Source: Lachnospiraceae bacterium UBA3802 (lineage in GTDB: Bacteria > Bacillota > Clostridia > Lachnospirales > Lachnospiraceae). From it: DNA of 45,641 bases. Location: the NCBI GenBank assembly GCA_002369155.1, contig DFEM01000125.1, forward strand, positions 1 through 45,641, in the 5' to 3' direction. A program made the translations under genes and the position numbers. The notes under the pieces were generated by a model. That model saw only the letters and a list, made by a program, of their open reading frames with translations, made no database searches and was not told the origin of the DNA. Every line of letters begins with the position of its first letter. Within the stretch, counting starts at the first letter, position 1. Positions 15,666-24,826 of this stretch are shown here, piece by piece.

Positions 15666-15694
15666 CTTATACCGGATGGCAAATATGTATTGAA
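15666..15694 (-). promoter_or_regulatory. Candidate promoter of the structured RNA
   Basis: Minus-strand -10 TATAAG (15666-15671) and weak -35 TTCAAT (15689-15694), 17-bp spacer. The start would be near 15659, about 32 nt before the terminal stem. It lies past the uvrA stop region, so read-through from uvrA is also possible. Confidence 0.42.
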
Positions 15695-15744
15695 AAAGTT
15701 TTTTATTATTTTTGCAATTTGGCTATGCATTTACCTGTGTGAAA

Positions 15745-18594
15745 TCATTTGTTCTTTTTCAGCATCTTGGCAATATATTTGCCTGTATAGGATTTCTTAT
15801 TCTTGGCAACCTCTTCCGGAGTGCCCTGCGCGATAACCGTACCGCCGCCGTCACCGCCTTCGGGGCCTAAGTCTATGATGTAGTCGGCCGTTTTGATGAC
15901 ATCGAGGTTATGCTCGATGACTATTACGGTATTGCCGGCATCGGTAAGTCTCTGGAGGATATCCACGAGCTTATGAACATCAGCAAAGTGAAGACCCGTC
16001 GTCGGTTCGTCGAGGATGTAAATCGTATTGCCTGTTGATGTACGCGAAAGCTCAGTGGCAAGCTTGATTCTTTGTGCTTCGCCGCCGGAAAGCTGAGTCG
16101 AAGGCTGGCCGAGTCTTATGTAGGAAAGTCCGACATCGTTTAATGTCTTCATTTTCTTTTTGATGGAAGGAATCGCATCGAAGAATTCAACTGCTTCGGC
16201 TACGGTCATTTCCAGTACGTCCGATATGCTCTTGCCTTTATATTTGACTTCCAGAGTTTCTCTGTTATATTTCTTTCCGCCGCAGACCTCGCAGGGTACG
16301 TAAACATCGGGAAGGAAATGCATTTCAATCTTTACGATACCGTCACCCGAACATGCCTCACATCTTCCGCCTTTTACATTAAATGAGAATCTGCCCTTGG
16401 CATATCCCTTGGCTTTCGCATCCTTTGTCTCCGCAAAGAGGTCTCTGATAAGATCGAATACGCCTGTGTATGTCGCGGGATTTGACTTGGGTGTTCTTCC
16501 GATTGGCGACTGATCGATGTTGATTACTTTATCAAGTTTTTTGATGCCTTTTATGTTCTTGTGTTTGCCCGGTACGCACTGTGCACGGTTTAAATCCCTT
16601 GCAAGACGCTTATATAAAATCTCATTGATAAGCGAACTCTTACCGGATCCCGAAACACCCGTTACACAGGTGAATACCCCGAGAGGAATATCGACATCTA
16701 TGTTCTTTAAATTGTTTTCACATGCACCTTCAATGGTGATGAAATCTTTAGGCTTTCTTCTCTCGCTCGGTACAGGTACAAAAAGGTCTCCCTTTAAATA
16801 CATGCCGGTAATGGAGTCGGGACATTTCATGATATCCTCGGCCGTTCCGCATGCAACGACCTGCCCGCCTTTTTCGCCTGCCTGAGGACCGATATCTACG
16901 ATGTAATCCGCCTGAAGCATCGTATCTTCGTCATGTTCAACGACTATAAGATTGTTGCCAAGATCTCTTAATTTCTTTAAGGATGCAAGAAGCTTGTCGT
17001 TGTCTCTTTGATGAAGACCGATACTCGGTTCATCGAGAATATATGTAACTCCGACAAGTCCGGAGCCTATCTGAGTGGCAAGACGGATTCTTTGAGCTTC
17101 GCCTCCTGAAAGTGTGGCGGTAGGACGAGACATCGCAAGGTATCCGAGTCCCACATCGATTAAGAATCCCACTCTCGAACGAATCTCTTTTAAGATCTGA
17201 TTACCGATTAAAGCGGCATTGCCTTCGAGTGTAAGATTAGTGAAAAACTCATGCATTTCTCCGAGAGCCATCTGAGTTACTTCGTAAATGTTTTTACCGT
17301 TTACGGTAACGGCAAGCGAAGTCTTTTTGAGTCTCATACCGCCGCAGACGCTGCAGGGCGTATCAGACATGTATTTCTCATATTCGAGTCTCGCTTTTTC
17401 AAAAGGAGTCTGCTTGTATCTGTCTATCGTATTGCCGAGGATTCCTTCGAACTGAATCGGATATACTCCTTTTCCTCTTGAACTCTCGTAATGAACGTTA
17501 ACGAATTCTCTCGTTCCGTTAATCAGAATATCCTGAATGTCATCGGGAAGATCTTCAAAAGGCGTATCAAGCGAGAATTCAAAATGCTTTGAAAGAGCCT
17601 TTAACACTTCATTTGAAAAAGACCCGTCCTTTTTGCTGTTCTTCCATCCGATAACCTGAATCGCACCGTCCGAGATTGAAAGCGATCTGTCAGGTATCAT
17701 TAAATTAATATCAAATTTTCTCTTAAATCCGAGACCGTCACACTCGGGACATGCGCCGAAAGGATTGTTGAATGAAAAACTTCTCGGCTCTATCTCTTCG
17801 ATACTCGTACCGCAGTCGGGACATGAGAACGACTGGCTGTAGTGATATTCGTTTCCTTCTGAATCGGCTACGGTCAAAAGGCCTTCCGAAAGCGCCAGTG
17901 CGTTTTCCACGGACTCGGTAAGTCTGCTTTGAACTTCTTCTTTTACCACAAGTCTGTCGATAACGATATCGATATTGTGCTTAATGTTTTTGTCTAATTT
18001 GATTTCTTCGTCAAGGTCGTAAATGCTTCCGTCTATTCTCGCACGCAAATATCCGCTTTTTGCAGCTCTTGCAAGAAGCTTTTCATGTTCGCCTTTTCTG
18101 CCTCTTATTACGGGAGAGAGAATCTGAATCTTGGTTCCTTCGGGAAGGGATAAAATCTTATCCACCATTTCGTCGACGGACTGTCTTGAGATTTCTTTTC
18201 CGCATTCGGGGCAGTGCGGAATACCTATTCTCGCATAAAGAAGTCTCAAATAATCATAGATTTCCGTAACCGTGCCGACCGTCGATCTCGGGTTTCTGTT
18301 GGTTGATTTCTGATCGATACTGATTGCGGGCGAAAGACCTTCGATGAATTCGACATTGGGCTTTTCCATCTGTCCGAGGAACTGTCTCGCATAAGACGAG
18401 AGCGATTCCATATATCTTCTCTGACCTTCGGCGTAAATCGTATCGAATGCAAGCGATGATTTACCGGATCCCGAAAGTCCCGTGATTACAACGAATTTGT
18501 TTCTCGGGATATCAACACTGATTCCCTTAAGATTGTGTTCTTTTGCACCTACTATCCTGATGACATCGGATTTCGGAAGCATCTTCTTAGCCAT
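15745..18594 (-). CDS. uvrA: Excinuclease ABC subunit A
   Basis: 949 residues, normal for UvrA. Two ABC ATPase halves are present: Walker [15 protein letters not shown] near 39-52 and [13 protein letters not shown] near 645-657; signature regions [14 protein letters not shown] and [14 protein letters not shown]; and Walker [12 protein letters not shown] and [11 protein letters not shown]. Zinc-finger cysteines are visible (CPEC, CPDC, CSVC, CEAC, CEVC). UvrA finds bulky DNA lesions and loads UvrB for nucleotide excision repair. It starts 10 bp after uvrB and is surely co-transcribed with it. Confidence 0.98.
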   Translation of the reverse strand: MAKKMLPKSDVIRIVGAKEHNLKGISVDIPRNKFVVITGLSGSGKSSLAFDTIYAEGQRRYMESLSSYARQFLGQMEKPNVEFIEGLSPAISIDQKSTNRNPRSTVGTVTEIYDYLRLLYARIGIPHCPECGKEISRQSVDEMVDKILSLPEGTKIQILSPVIRGRKGEHEKLLARAAKSGYLRARIDGSIYDLDEEIKLDKNIKHNIDIVIDRLVVKEEVQSRLTESVENALALSEGLLTVADSEGNEYHYSQSFSCPDCGTSIEEIEPRSFSFNNPFGACPECDGLGFKRKFDINLMIPDRSLSISDGAIQVIGWKNSKKDGSFSNEVLKALSKHFEFSLDTPFEDLPDDIQDILINGTREFVNVHYESSRGKGVYPIQFEGILGNTIDRYKQTPFEKARLEYEKYMSDTPCSVCGGMRLKKTSLAVTVNGKNIYEVTQMALGEMHEFFTNLTLEGNAALIGNQILKEIRSRVGFLIDVGLGYLAMSRPTATLSGGEAQRIRLATQIGSGLVGVTYILDEPSIGLHQRDNDKLLASLKKLRDLGNNLIVVEHDEDTMLQADYIVDIGPQAGEKGGQVVACGTAEDIMKCPDSITGMYLKGDLFVPVPSERRKPKDFITIEGACENNLKNIDVDIPLGVFTCVTGVSGSGKSSLINEILYKRLARDLNRAQCVPGKHKNIKGIKKLDKVINIDQSPIGRTPKSNPATYTGVFDLIRDLFAETKDAKAKGYAKGRFSFNVKGGRCEACSGDGIVKIEMHFLPDVYVPCEVCGGKKYNRETLEVKYKGKSISDVLEMTVAEAVEFFDAIPSIKKKMKTLNDVGLSYIRLGQPSTQLSGGEAQRIKLATELSRTSTGNTIYILDEPTTGLHFADVHKLVDILQRLTDAGNTVIVIEHNLDVIKTADYIIDLGPEGGDGGGTVIAQGTPEEVAKNKKSYTGKYIAKMLKKNK

Positions 18595-18604
18595 AATTTA
18601 CCTC

Positions 18605-20590
18605 TTACTCTGATATATTGTTTCGGATTTTCTTAAGCTCTGCAAGCTGGTCTCTGTAAATCGCCGCATTCTCGAAATCAAGATCGGTAGCAGCCTTTTT
18701 CATCTGCTTTTCAACTGAGAGAATGAGTTTGTTGATCTCATCAAGGTTCATGCTCTCAGGCTCCATCTTCCAGCCCTTCTCGGCTTCGGCAACCTTCTTG
18801 GATATCGAAATCACATCTCGAACCGCCTTCTTGATGGTAGTGGGAACGATGCCGTGTTCTTCGTTGTACTTCTCCTGAATCGCACGACGTCTCTTGGTCT
18901 CGTCAATCGCAATCTTCATCGAATCCGTAATCTTATCCGCATACATGATTACATGACCTTCGGAGTTTCTTGCGGCACGTCCGATGGTCTGAATGAGTGA
19001 TGTCGCCGAACGAAGGAATCCTTCCTTGTCCGCATCGATTATCGCGACAAGACTTATTTCGGGAATATCAAGTCCTTCACGAAGAAGGTTGATTCCGACA
19101 AGCACATCGAATACGTCAAGTCGCATGTCTCTTATTATCTCCGCTCTCTCAAGCGTGTCTATGTCCGAATGAAGATATTTAACTCTGATGCCGACTTCTT
19201 TAAGATAATCCGTAAGGTCTTCGGCCATACGCTTTGTAAGCGTCGTGACAAGCACTTTGTTGCCTGCCTTCGTAACCTTGTTAATCTCGGAAATCAAATC
19301 GTCAATCTGACCTTCCGTGGGTCTTACAAATATCTCAGGATCAAGAAGTCCTGTAGGTCTTATAATCTGTTCCGTACGAAGGAGCTCGTGTTCTTCCTCA
19401 TATTTTGACGGAGTCGCCGATACACATAAAAGCTGATCTATTCTGTCCTCGAATTCATTGAATGAAAGAGGTCTGTTGTCAAGCGCAGAGGGAAGTCTGA
19501 ATCCGAAATCCACGAGCGTGTTTTTTCTTGCTCTGTCGCCTGCATACATACCGCCGATCTGCGGAATCGAAATATGCGACTCGTCGATAATCATTAAGAA
19601 ATCATCCTTAAAAAAGTCCATAAGACAATGAGGCGGATCTCCGGGTTTTAATCCCGCAAGCACGGGAGCATAGTTTTCAATACCCGAACATGTACCCGTC
19701 TCACGAAGCATCTCAAGGTCGAAAGTTGTTCTCTCAAATATTCTCTGAGCCTCGACGAAACGGTCTTCGCTCTTAAAATATTCAACCCTTTCTCTCATTT
19801 CTTCTTCAAGTTTTTTGCATGCGATTTCTATTTTATCTTTGGAAATAACATAATGCGAAGCGGGGAAAATCGCCACATATGTAAGCACGGACTTTTTCTT
19901 GCCCGTCACATGATCTACTTCCGCGATTTCTTCTATCTCGTCACCCCAGAAAGATATTCTGATGATGCCCTCGCCGCCTTCTGCTTTGGCAATCTCAAGC
20001 GTATCTCCGCGGACTCTGAATGAAGAACGCGTCAAATCCATGTCGTTACGCTCATACTGCATGTCAACGAGGCGCGCGATAATCTCGTCACGGTCGATTA
20101 CCATGCCGGGGCGAAGCGACATAATCATGCTTTCGTAATCCTCGGGGCTGCCGAGGCCGTATATACAGGATACACTCGCAACGACTATAACGTCTCTTCT
20201 TTCGGTAAGAGAAGCTGTCGCCGAAAGCCTTAATTTATCAATCTCTTCATTGACCGAAGAATCCTTTTCGATATAAGTATCCGTCGAGGGAACATAAGCT
20301 TCGGGCTGATAATAATCGTAGTAAGATACAAAGTATTCAACCGCATTTTCGGGAAAGAATTCCTTCATCTCGGAATAAAGCTGTCCTGCGAGAGTTTTAT
20401 TGTGGGAAATGATGAGGGTCGGCTTGTTAAGAGCTTCGATAACATTAGCCATAGTAAATGTCTTGCCGGAGCCTGTAACACCAAGAAGCGTCTGAACCTG
20501 ATTGCCCTTTTTGAAACCTTCCACCAGATCCTTGATTGCCTGAGGCTGGTCACCCGTCGGTTTATATTCGGAATGAAGTTTAAAATCCAT
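18605..20590 (-). CDS. uvrB: Excinuclease ABC subunit B
   Basis: 661 residues. Walker [12 protein letters not shown] is near residues 38-48. The damage-probing beta-hairpin [17 protein letters not shown] is near 92-108. Helicase motif [11 protein letters not shown], motif [11 protein letters not shown] and a C-terminal UVR domain (about 620-655) follow. UvrB verifies damage and recruits UvrC. An AAGAGGAAT site precedes the ATG. A LexA/SOS-type box lies about 110 bp upstream, so damage induction together with uvrA is likely; a terminator-like hairpin lies between the box and the gene. Confidence 0.98.
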   Translation of the reverse strand: MDFKLHSEYKPTGDQPQAIKDLVEGFKKGNQVQTLLGVTGSGKTFTMANVIEALNKPTLIISHNKTLAGQLYSEMKEFFPENAVEYFVSYYDYYQPEAYVPSTDTYIEKDSSVNEEIDKLRLSATASLTERRDVIVVASVSCIYGLGSPEDYESMIMSLRPGMVIDRDEIIARLVDMQYERNDMDLTRSSFRVRGDTLEIAKAEGGEGIIRISFWGDEIEEIAEVDHVTGKKKSVLTYVAIFPASHYVISKDKIEIACKKLEEEMRERVEYFKSEDRFVEAQRIFERTTFDLEMLRETGTCSGIENYAPVLAGLKPGDPPHCLMDFFKDDFLMIIDESHISIPQIGGMYAGDRARKNTLVDFGFRLPSALDNRPLSFNEFEDRIDQLLCVSATPSKYEEEHELLRTEQIIRPTGLLDPEIFVRPTEGQIDDLISEINKVTKAGNKVLVTTLTKRMAEDLTDYLKEVGIRVKYLHSDIDTLERAEIIRDMRLDVFDVLVGINLLREGLDIPEISLVAIIDADKEGFLRSATSLIQTIGRAARNSEGHVIMYADKITDSMKIAIDETKRRRAIQEKYNEEHGIVPTTIKKAVRDVISISKKVAEAEKGWKMEPESMNLDEINKLILSVEKQMKKAATDLDFENAAIYRDQLAELKKIRNNISE

Positions 20591-20641
20591 TGTAATTCCT
20601 CTTATCCTGCTGCCTGATATTAATAAAATGCAGCCTGAAAT

Positions 20642-20687
20642 AAAAAAGATATGCTAATGGATAGCATATCATTTTTTGTCTTTAATG
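20642..20687. terminator. Intrinsic terminator after the YidC-sulfatase gene
   Basis: Perfect 9-bp stem GATATGCTA (20648-20656) / TAGCATATC (20662-20670) with a 5-nt loop. A-run on the left and T-run on the right make it work on either strand. On the minus strand it ends the transcript of the gene that stops at 20772 and lies between an SOS box and uvrB. Confidence 0.8.
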
Positions 20688-20699
20688 TCCATACAATTA

Positions 20700-20713
20700 A
20701 GAACATTTGTTCG
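20700..20713 (-). promoter_or_regulatory. LexA (SOS) box candidate upstream of uvrBA
   Basis: Minus-strand CGAACAAATGTTCT, matching the Gram-positive LexA consensus CGAAC-N4-GTTCG at all but the last base. uvrBA is a standard SOS target in Firmicutes. The box is 110 bp upstream of uvrB and 59 bp after the previous gene. Confidence 0.75.
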
Positions 20714-20771
20714 CATATTTATTATCCTTTTTTCTGCAAACATTATTTATTTGAATTTTTATCCTTTGCTT

Positions 20772-23555
20772 TTAATATCTGTTATCTTCGATGATTTTCC
20801 AGTTGTTCTTGTCGCGCATGTCTTTTTCGACTTCAAACCAGACACCGTCCATAAACTTGAATCCGTTGTTTTCTTCGATATCCGGAGCGAATGCGCCCAA
20901 TACTTTCTGAGGACCTTCATACTTTTTATCGCTGTTAATTGCTTTGCCTGTAAAAGGATTAACGGGATTGTCGATAAGGCCTTCCATCGCGATTGTCGGC
21001 GTATCGGCATTGGTCATAAATTCTTCGTTAACAGTGAATCCCTTTGCGTTGAAGTCTTTAACCAAAAGCATGGGATAATAATTTTCAATATCAAGATAAG
21101 GGTCATCCCCGTCACCGATCTGATAGATTTCATTTTGCTGAACCGGTCTTCCGTGGTCTGCTACAATGATGATTCTCGTATTGTCAAATACACCCTCTTC
21201 TCTTAAATAATCAAGCCAAGCACCGATTTTTAATATTGCGGCCATGTTGCTTTGATATTCCGCATAGTGAACATCTGTGGTCATCTCAAGCGTAATGCCG
21301 TTGTATGTATATCTGTCGGAATGAGCAGCCTCATATTCCTCATTGTTGATGTAATATGCCGCTTCATACTCGGGTTCCTGGAAATAAACAGCACGGTGAG
21401 TAAGTTCGTTATCCATCATCAAAAAGTTATTTGAATCATCATCGACAACATTGGTCATCTCATCCAGATGCGTAAGTGTCGAATAATCCCACATGAGCTC
21501 TTCATCAATTCCCTCTGCAATCATAAGTCCGGTTCTGAACTGTCCCTTTGCCTCGGTTATTGCAGCATTTACACCGCCGTTATCCACGCACTCATTGTAC
21601 ATACCTAGATTGTAAAAATGATTCTGCAGGGCAAGAGGTGCGATCTTCATGATTGAATAACAGAAAAAGTTTCTGAAATTTCGATCCGATACGCTTTCTT
21701 TTTCGGCATTCCAGAAATACCCTCTGGCAATGTATGCATTGATATCCGGATAGTCATCATATATCGAAAGATCCGGCACATAATTGTATCCTGCAAAAGG
21801 CGGATCGCAAACCGTGACATTGTAACCTGCGTTGTCAAAAAGAACAGGCATTACCTTTAGGGCTTCATCGTGTTTAACCTGAAGAATCTCCGTATCTCTT
21901 TTATTGATTTCTTCGGGTGTGTATTCATATCCTCCGAAAAGCGCGGGTGCACCGTAATTGGTACACATACCGAAGGAAATGGTATTCGGATAATATGTAA
22001 AGCCGTCATACATTTCTTCGATTTCAGGTCTTTCATTCATGAAATACGGCAGGTATTCATTCATCGCACGGTCAGCCATAAACACTATGACATTCTTTCC
22101 GTTTTTGCTTAAATTAAACGAAGGCTTGTTCTCTCCGATTGCCGCTACCGATGATTTAATCTGATTAAGACTTGAGTTGATTCCGATGCAGTTATAGACA
22201 CTCATTCCCAAAACCGCCACCACCCCGGCAATAAATGCAACACTTGCTTTCTTGCCCACGAAATTAATCAAAACCGCAGTAAGCGCACCGACAAGCAGCA
22301 CCGCAAGAATGTTTATTGCAATTGTTTTTAAAGGAACATTGAATACTTCATTGTACGCAAGCGAACTGTTAAGCAACGATCTGTTCTTTCCGAAAAACAT
22401 GTAATCCACTGTGGCCACAATGCAAAGAACACCCATTGCGATATTGAATATTTTCTTAATCTTCTCTCCCGCAAGAGAAAAGAATACCGAGAACCAAACC
22501 ACAAACAATCCCGTTGCTATGCATGCGGCACTTACCACAAACCACAAAGGATTTAAGAAATTGTAAATATCCACGAATTCCTGCGGAGAAGATTTAAGAA
22601 CCGCAGAAGGAATAAGCATTCCGGTAAGCACTGCCATGTAGACTCCGCAAAGAGTAAAAAGGAGTCTTGATGATTTTAATTTGAGTATTTCTTTTCTTTC
22701 TTTTGAAGGATCTTTTTTCTTTTTGATAATCGATACCAAAAGCGGTACAAAGCAGATAAGCGCAAATGCAACCATTATGAGAAGGAATGATTTGCTTCCT
22801 GTCTTTTTTAATGCAAAAGGCAAAAGACCTATAATGGATACGCCTGCTGCCGCAAAAAGAATATTGAGTACTTTTCTTGCTTTTTCGGATTTGTAATAAA
22901 TCGTTTTGACAAGTGAAAAGACATTATTTAAAGTCCAGTAAAATACAAGTCCCGAAGGGGATTTATATAAAAAGAAAAAGAAGAATATTGCCATTCCGTA
23001 AAGCTGAATCTTGGTCTTTAACGGATAACCCTTGGTAAAAATAATGCAAGAAATCATATTTACCGTGGTCATGATTATCGGCAGTAAATTGATTGAAAAT
23101 GCACCAATCGCAATAAGCGCATCCTGCGAACCCAAATCCGCGATGGGGCCGAATGATACCCCTTTTATGATGGGAAGGTTTGACAAAAACTGATATGCCG
23201 CGATAAAGAAAGGAATCTCCAAAAGCAGGGATATCGAGCCTTTGAACACGTCGGTCGGCTTGTATCCGTTTTGTCTGTAATAGGTATTCAACATCATCAT
23301 TTTTTCATCACCCTTAAAGGTTTTCTTGATGTGTGAAACACCCTTTCTCAACTTGTTTTCAATGTCTCTCTCTTCTTCCTGAACCTGATCTGCACGATTG
23401 TACAAAGGCAATACCAAAAGATTCATCGCCAGACTCAAAGCGATGATGGAAAGACCGGGATTCTGCAATCCTTTTTGAGCAACGGAATATATATATTCAA
23501 AAAATATTTGTAACGGCTTAATAAGCACCGAGTACGGTATCTGGAAAAATGTCAT
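20772..23555 (-). CDS. YidC/Oxa1-like domain fused to LtaS/sulfatase-type domain (copy A)
   Basis: 927 residues in one continuous frame. Residues 1-225 resemble YidC/Oxa1/Alb3: a first helix before LVLPLYNRADQ, a charged cytosolic hairpin (55-100), LLEIPFFIAAYQFLSNL, and final helices with KSPSGLVFYWTLNN. The groove Arg of YidC TM1 is Asn45 here. About seven further membrane spans fill 230-465. From about 485 comes an extracellular alkaline phosphatase/sulfatase-superfamily domain: NVIVFMADR (metal Asp495), CTNYGAPALFGG (candidate nucleophile Thr532) and VADHGRP (Asp800, His801), as in LtaS-type phosphoglycerol transferases. Likely role: transfer of a phosphoglycerol-type group outside the membrane (inference). 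It lies 5 bp after the glycerophosphotransferase gene. Confidence 0.82.
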   Translation of the reverse strand: MTFFQIPYSVLIKPLQIFFEYIYSVAQKGLQNPGLSIIALSLAMNLLVLPLYNRADQVQEEERDIENKLRKGVSHIKKTFKGDEKMMMLNTYYRQNGYKPTDVFKGSISLLLEIPFFIAAYQFLSNLPIIKGVSFGPIADLGSQDALIAIGAFSINLLPIIMTTVNMISCIIFTKGYPLKTKIQLYGMAIFFFFFLYKSPSGLVFYWTLNNVFSLVKTIYYKSEKARKVLNILFAAAGVSIIGLLPFALKKTGSKSFLLIMVAFALICFVPLLVSIIKKKKDPSKERKEILKLKSSRLLFTLCGVYMAVLTGMLIPSAVLKSSPQEFVDIYNFLNPLWFVVSAACIATGLFVVWFSVFFSLAGEKIKKIFNIAMGVLCIVATVDYMFFGKNRSLLNSSLAYNEVFNVPLKTIAINILAVLLVGALTAVLINFVGKKASVAFIAGVVAVLGMSVYNCIGINSSLNQIKSSVAAIGENKPSFNLSKNGKNVIVFMADRAMNEYLPYFMNERPEIEEMYDGFTYYPNTISFGMCTNYGAPALFGGYEYTPEEINKRDTEILQVKHDEALKVMPVLFDNAGYNVTVCDPPFAGYNYVPDLSIYDDYPDINAYIARGYFWNAEKESVSDRNFRNFFCYSIMKIAPLALQNHFYNLGMYNECVDNGGVNAAITEAKGQFRTGLMIAEGIDEELMWDYSTLTHLDEMTNVVDDDSNNFLMMDNELTHRAVYFQEPEYEAAYYINNEEYEAAHSDRYTYNGITLEMTTDVHYAEYQSNMAAILKIGAWLDYLREEGVFDNTRIIIVADHGRPVQQNEIYQIGDGDDPYLDIENYYPMLLVKDFNAKGFTVNEEFMTNADTPTIAMEGLIDNPVNPFTGKAINSDKKYEGPQKVLGAFAPDIEENNGFKFMDGVWFEVEKDMRDKNNWKIIEDNRY

Positions 23556-23560
23556 TCCGG

Positions 23561-24811
23561 TTATTTACCTGCCTTACTCTTTAATTCGTTATATTTTGCA
23601 ATCATGTAATCAACTGTATTCTTCGTGCCTTCGCCATAGCACTGCCAGCATTCTTTTCTGACTTCTTCTCTGCCCTTGGCGAATTCATCGCTTTCGATGC
23701 AGGTATCAATAAGATTCTTGATATCCGAAAGATTATCCGATGTAATCATCTTTCCGAGTCTCGGAAGCGCGGAAAGTGTCCAGATATCTTCGTCAAGCCA
23801 CCAGAGATCGTAAGCGGATGTATCGAATTCCGTGTCGGTATAAATGATCGGCTTATCGTAAACAAGCGCAAAATCAAATACGACACCCGAGAAATCGGAG
23901 ATAAGAATATCCGATCTTTTCAATACTTCAAAATTGTCTCTGTCTCTGTTCCACTCAATCCTGTCGGATTCAGGGAATTCTTTCATAAGCGAATCCATAA
24001 GTTCTTTTTCGGAAGTAAATGACTGAGGATGAGGTCTTACAATAATATGGTATCCGGTATCAAGAAGAGCTTTGATAATCTCGCCTTTGAATTTATTGAA
24101 AAGCGAAGTTTCTCCCCATGTGGGCGCAATAAGAACGGTTCTCTCATGATTTTCGACAGGACCGCTTTCCTTGAGTCTTTTGGCCATCTCATCCATGTAG
24201 GGAATACCGCACATATGCAGATCTTTTGCGGGAAGATTTCTCATTGCCTCAAGTTTTCTAATCTGTCTCTCATGAAAATCACCGGCAATTAAAACTGCAT
24301 CGTAATAATCAAGTCCGAACATTCTGTAGAAGTTAATCTCGCCTGCGGCATGAGGAATATGAATGTAATAATCCACGTCTCTCGATCTCTTCCACTGATA
24401 AACATCAAGTCCGGGAGTAGTGGCAAGCACAACGGAAGCATTGAGGAAATTAAGCTTTGAAAAGGCTTTGTTTCCCTCGCCCAAATATCTTGCTTTTACA
24501 TGCTCAAAACCGGAATTAAGTCCGGGGTCGTCCTCTGATGCGGTAAGATATTCGACATCGATTCCTCTTTCGTTAAATTCACGGCATATGGGTTCAAAAG
24601 TATTCCAGTATCTCTTGTCATCCGCAAAAATAACATAAGGAATCTTATCGCTTTTTATCTCTTCTTTTTTACCGCTTGTCAGTTTAAATCGTATCTTAAC
24701 CCAGGCCATCCTGATGATATATCCGACAGCGCCGAAAACACCTATAAGAACGGCAAAAAGCATACTGCCGGTTCCGGGGTCTATGTATAAGAGCAAATTA
24801 TCAGTCGACAT
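23561..24811 (-). CDS. CDP-glycerol glycerophosphotransferase-family protein (TagB/TagF-like)
   Basis: 416 residues. A membrane helix at about 8-38 (following LYIDPGTGSML) tethers a GT-B-type catalytic region. Motifs of the CDP-glycerol glycerophosphotransferase family are visible: YIHIPHAAGE, VLIAPTWGE, IIVRPHPQSF and DILISDFSGVVFDFALVYDKPIIY in sequence (the last split here: DILISDFSGVVFDF then ALVYDKP). These enzymes prime or extend glycerol- or ribitol-phosphate polymers on the cytosolic face. It is flanked by two YidC-sulfatase fusion genes at 15 bp and 5 bp, which is strong evidence for a joint pathway. Whether it primes, extends or uses another CDP-alditol cannot be seen. Confidence 0.87.
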   Translation of the reverse strand: MSTDNLLLYIDPGTGSMLFAVLIGVFGAVGYIIRMAWVKIRFKLTSGKKEEIKSDKIPYVIFADDKRYWNTFEPICREFNERGIDVEYLTASEDDPGLNSGFEHVKARYLGEGNKAFSKLNFLNASVVLATTPGLDVYQWKRSRDVDYYIHIPHAAGEINFYRMFGLDYYDAVLIAGDFHERQIRKLEAMRNLPAKDLHMCGIPYMDEMAKRLKESGPVENHERTVLIAPTWGETSLFNKFKGEIIKALLDTGYHIIVRPHPQSFTSEKELMDSLMKEFPESDRIEWNRDRDNFEVLKRSDILISDFSGVVFDFALVYDKPIIYTDTEFDTSAYDLWWLDEDIWTLSALPRLGKMITSDNLSDIKNLIDTCIESDEFAKGREEVRKECWQCYGEGTKNTVDYMIAKYNELKSKAGK

Positions 24812-24826
24812 TTAACAAAACTCCTT

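Larger units (their letters stand above)
15217..15744. other. Intergenic region (528 bp) without a protein gene
   Basis: Between the uvrA stop and the mbl start. It holds a candidate RNA promoter (15666-15694), a GC-rich structured RNA (to 15429), a second terminator-like repeat (15381-15415), a candidate mbl promoter (15334-15362) and AT-rich DNA. No open frame here looks coding: all are short, lack ribosome binding sites and have no recognisable protein. Confidence 0.85.
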
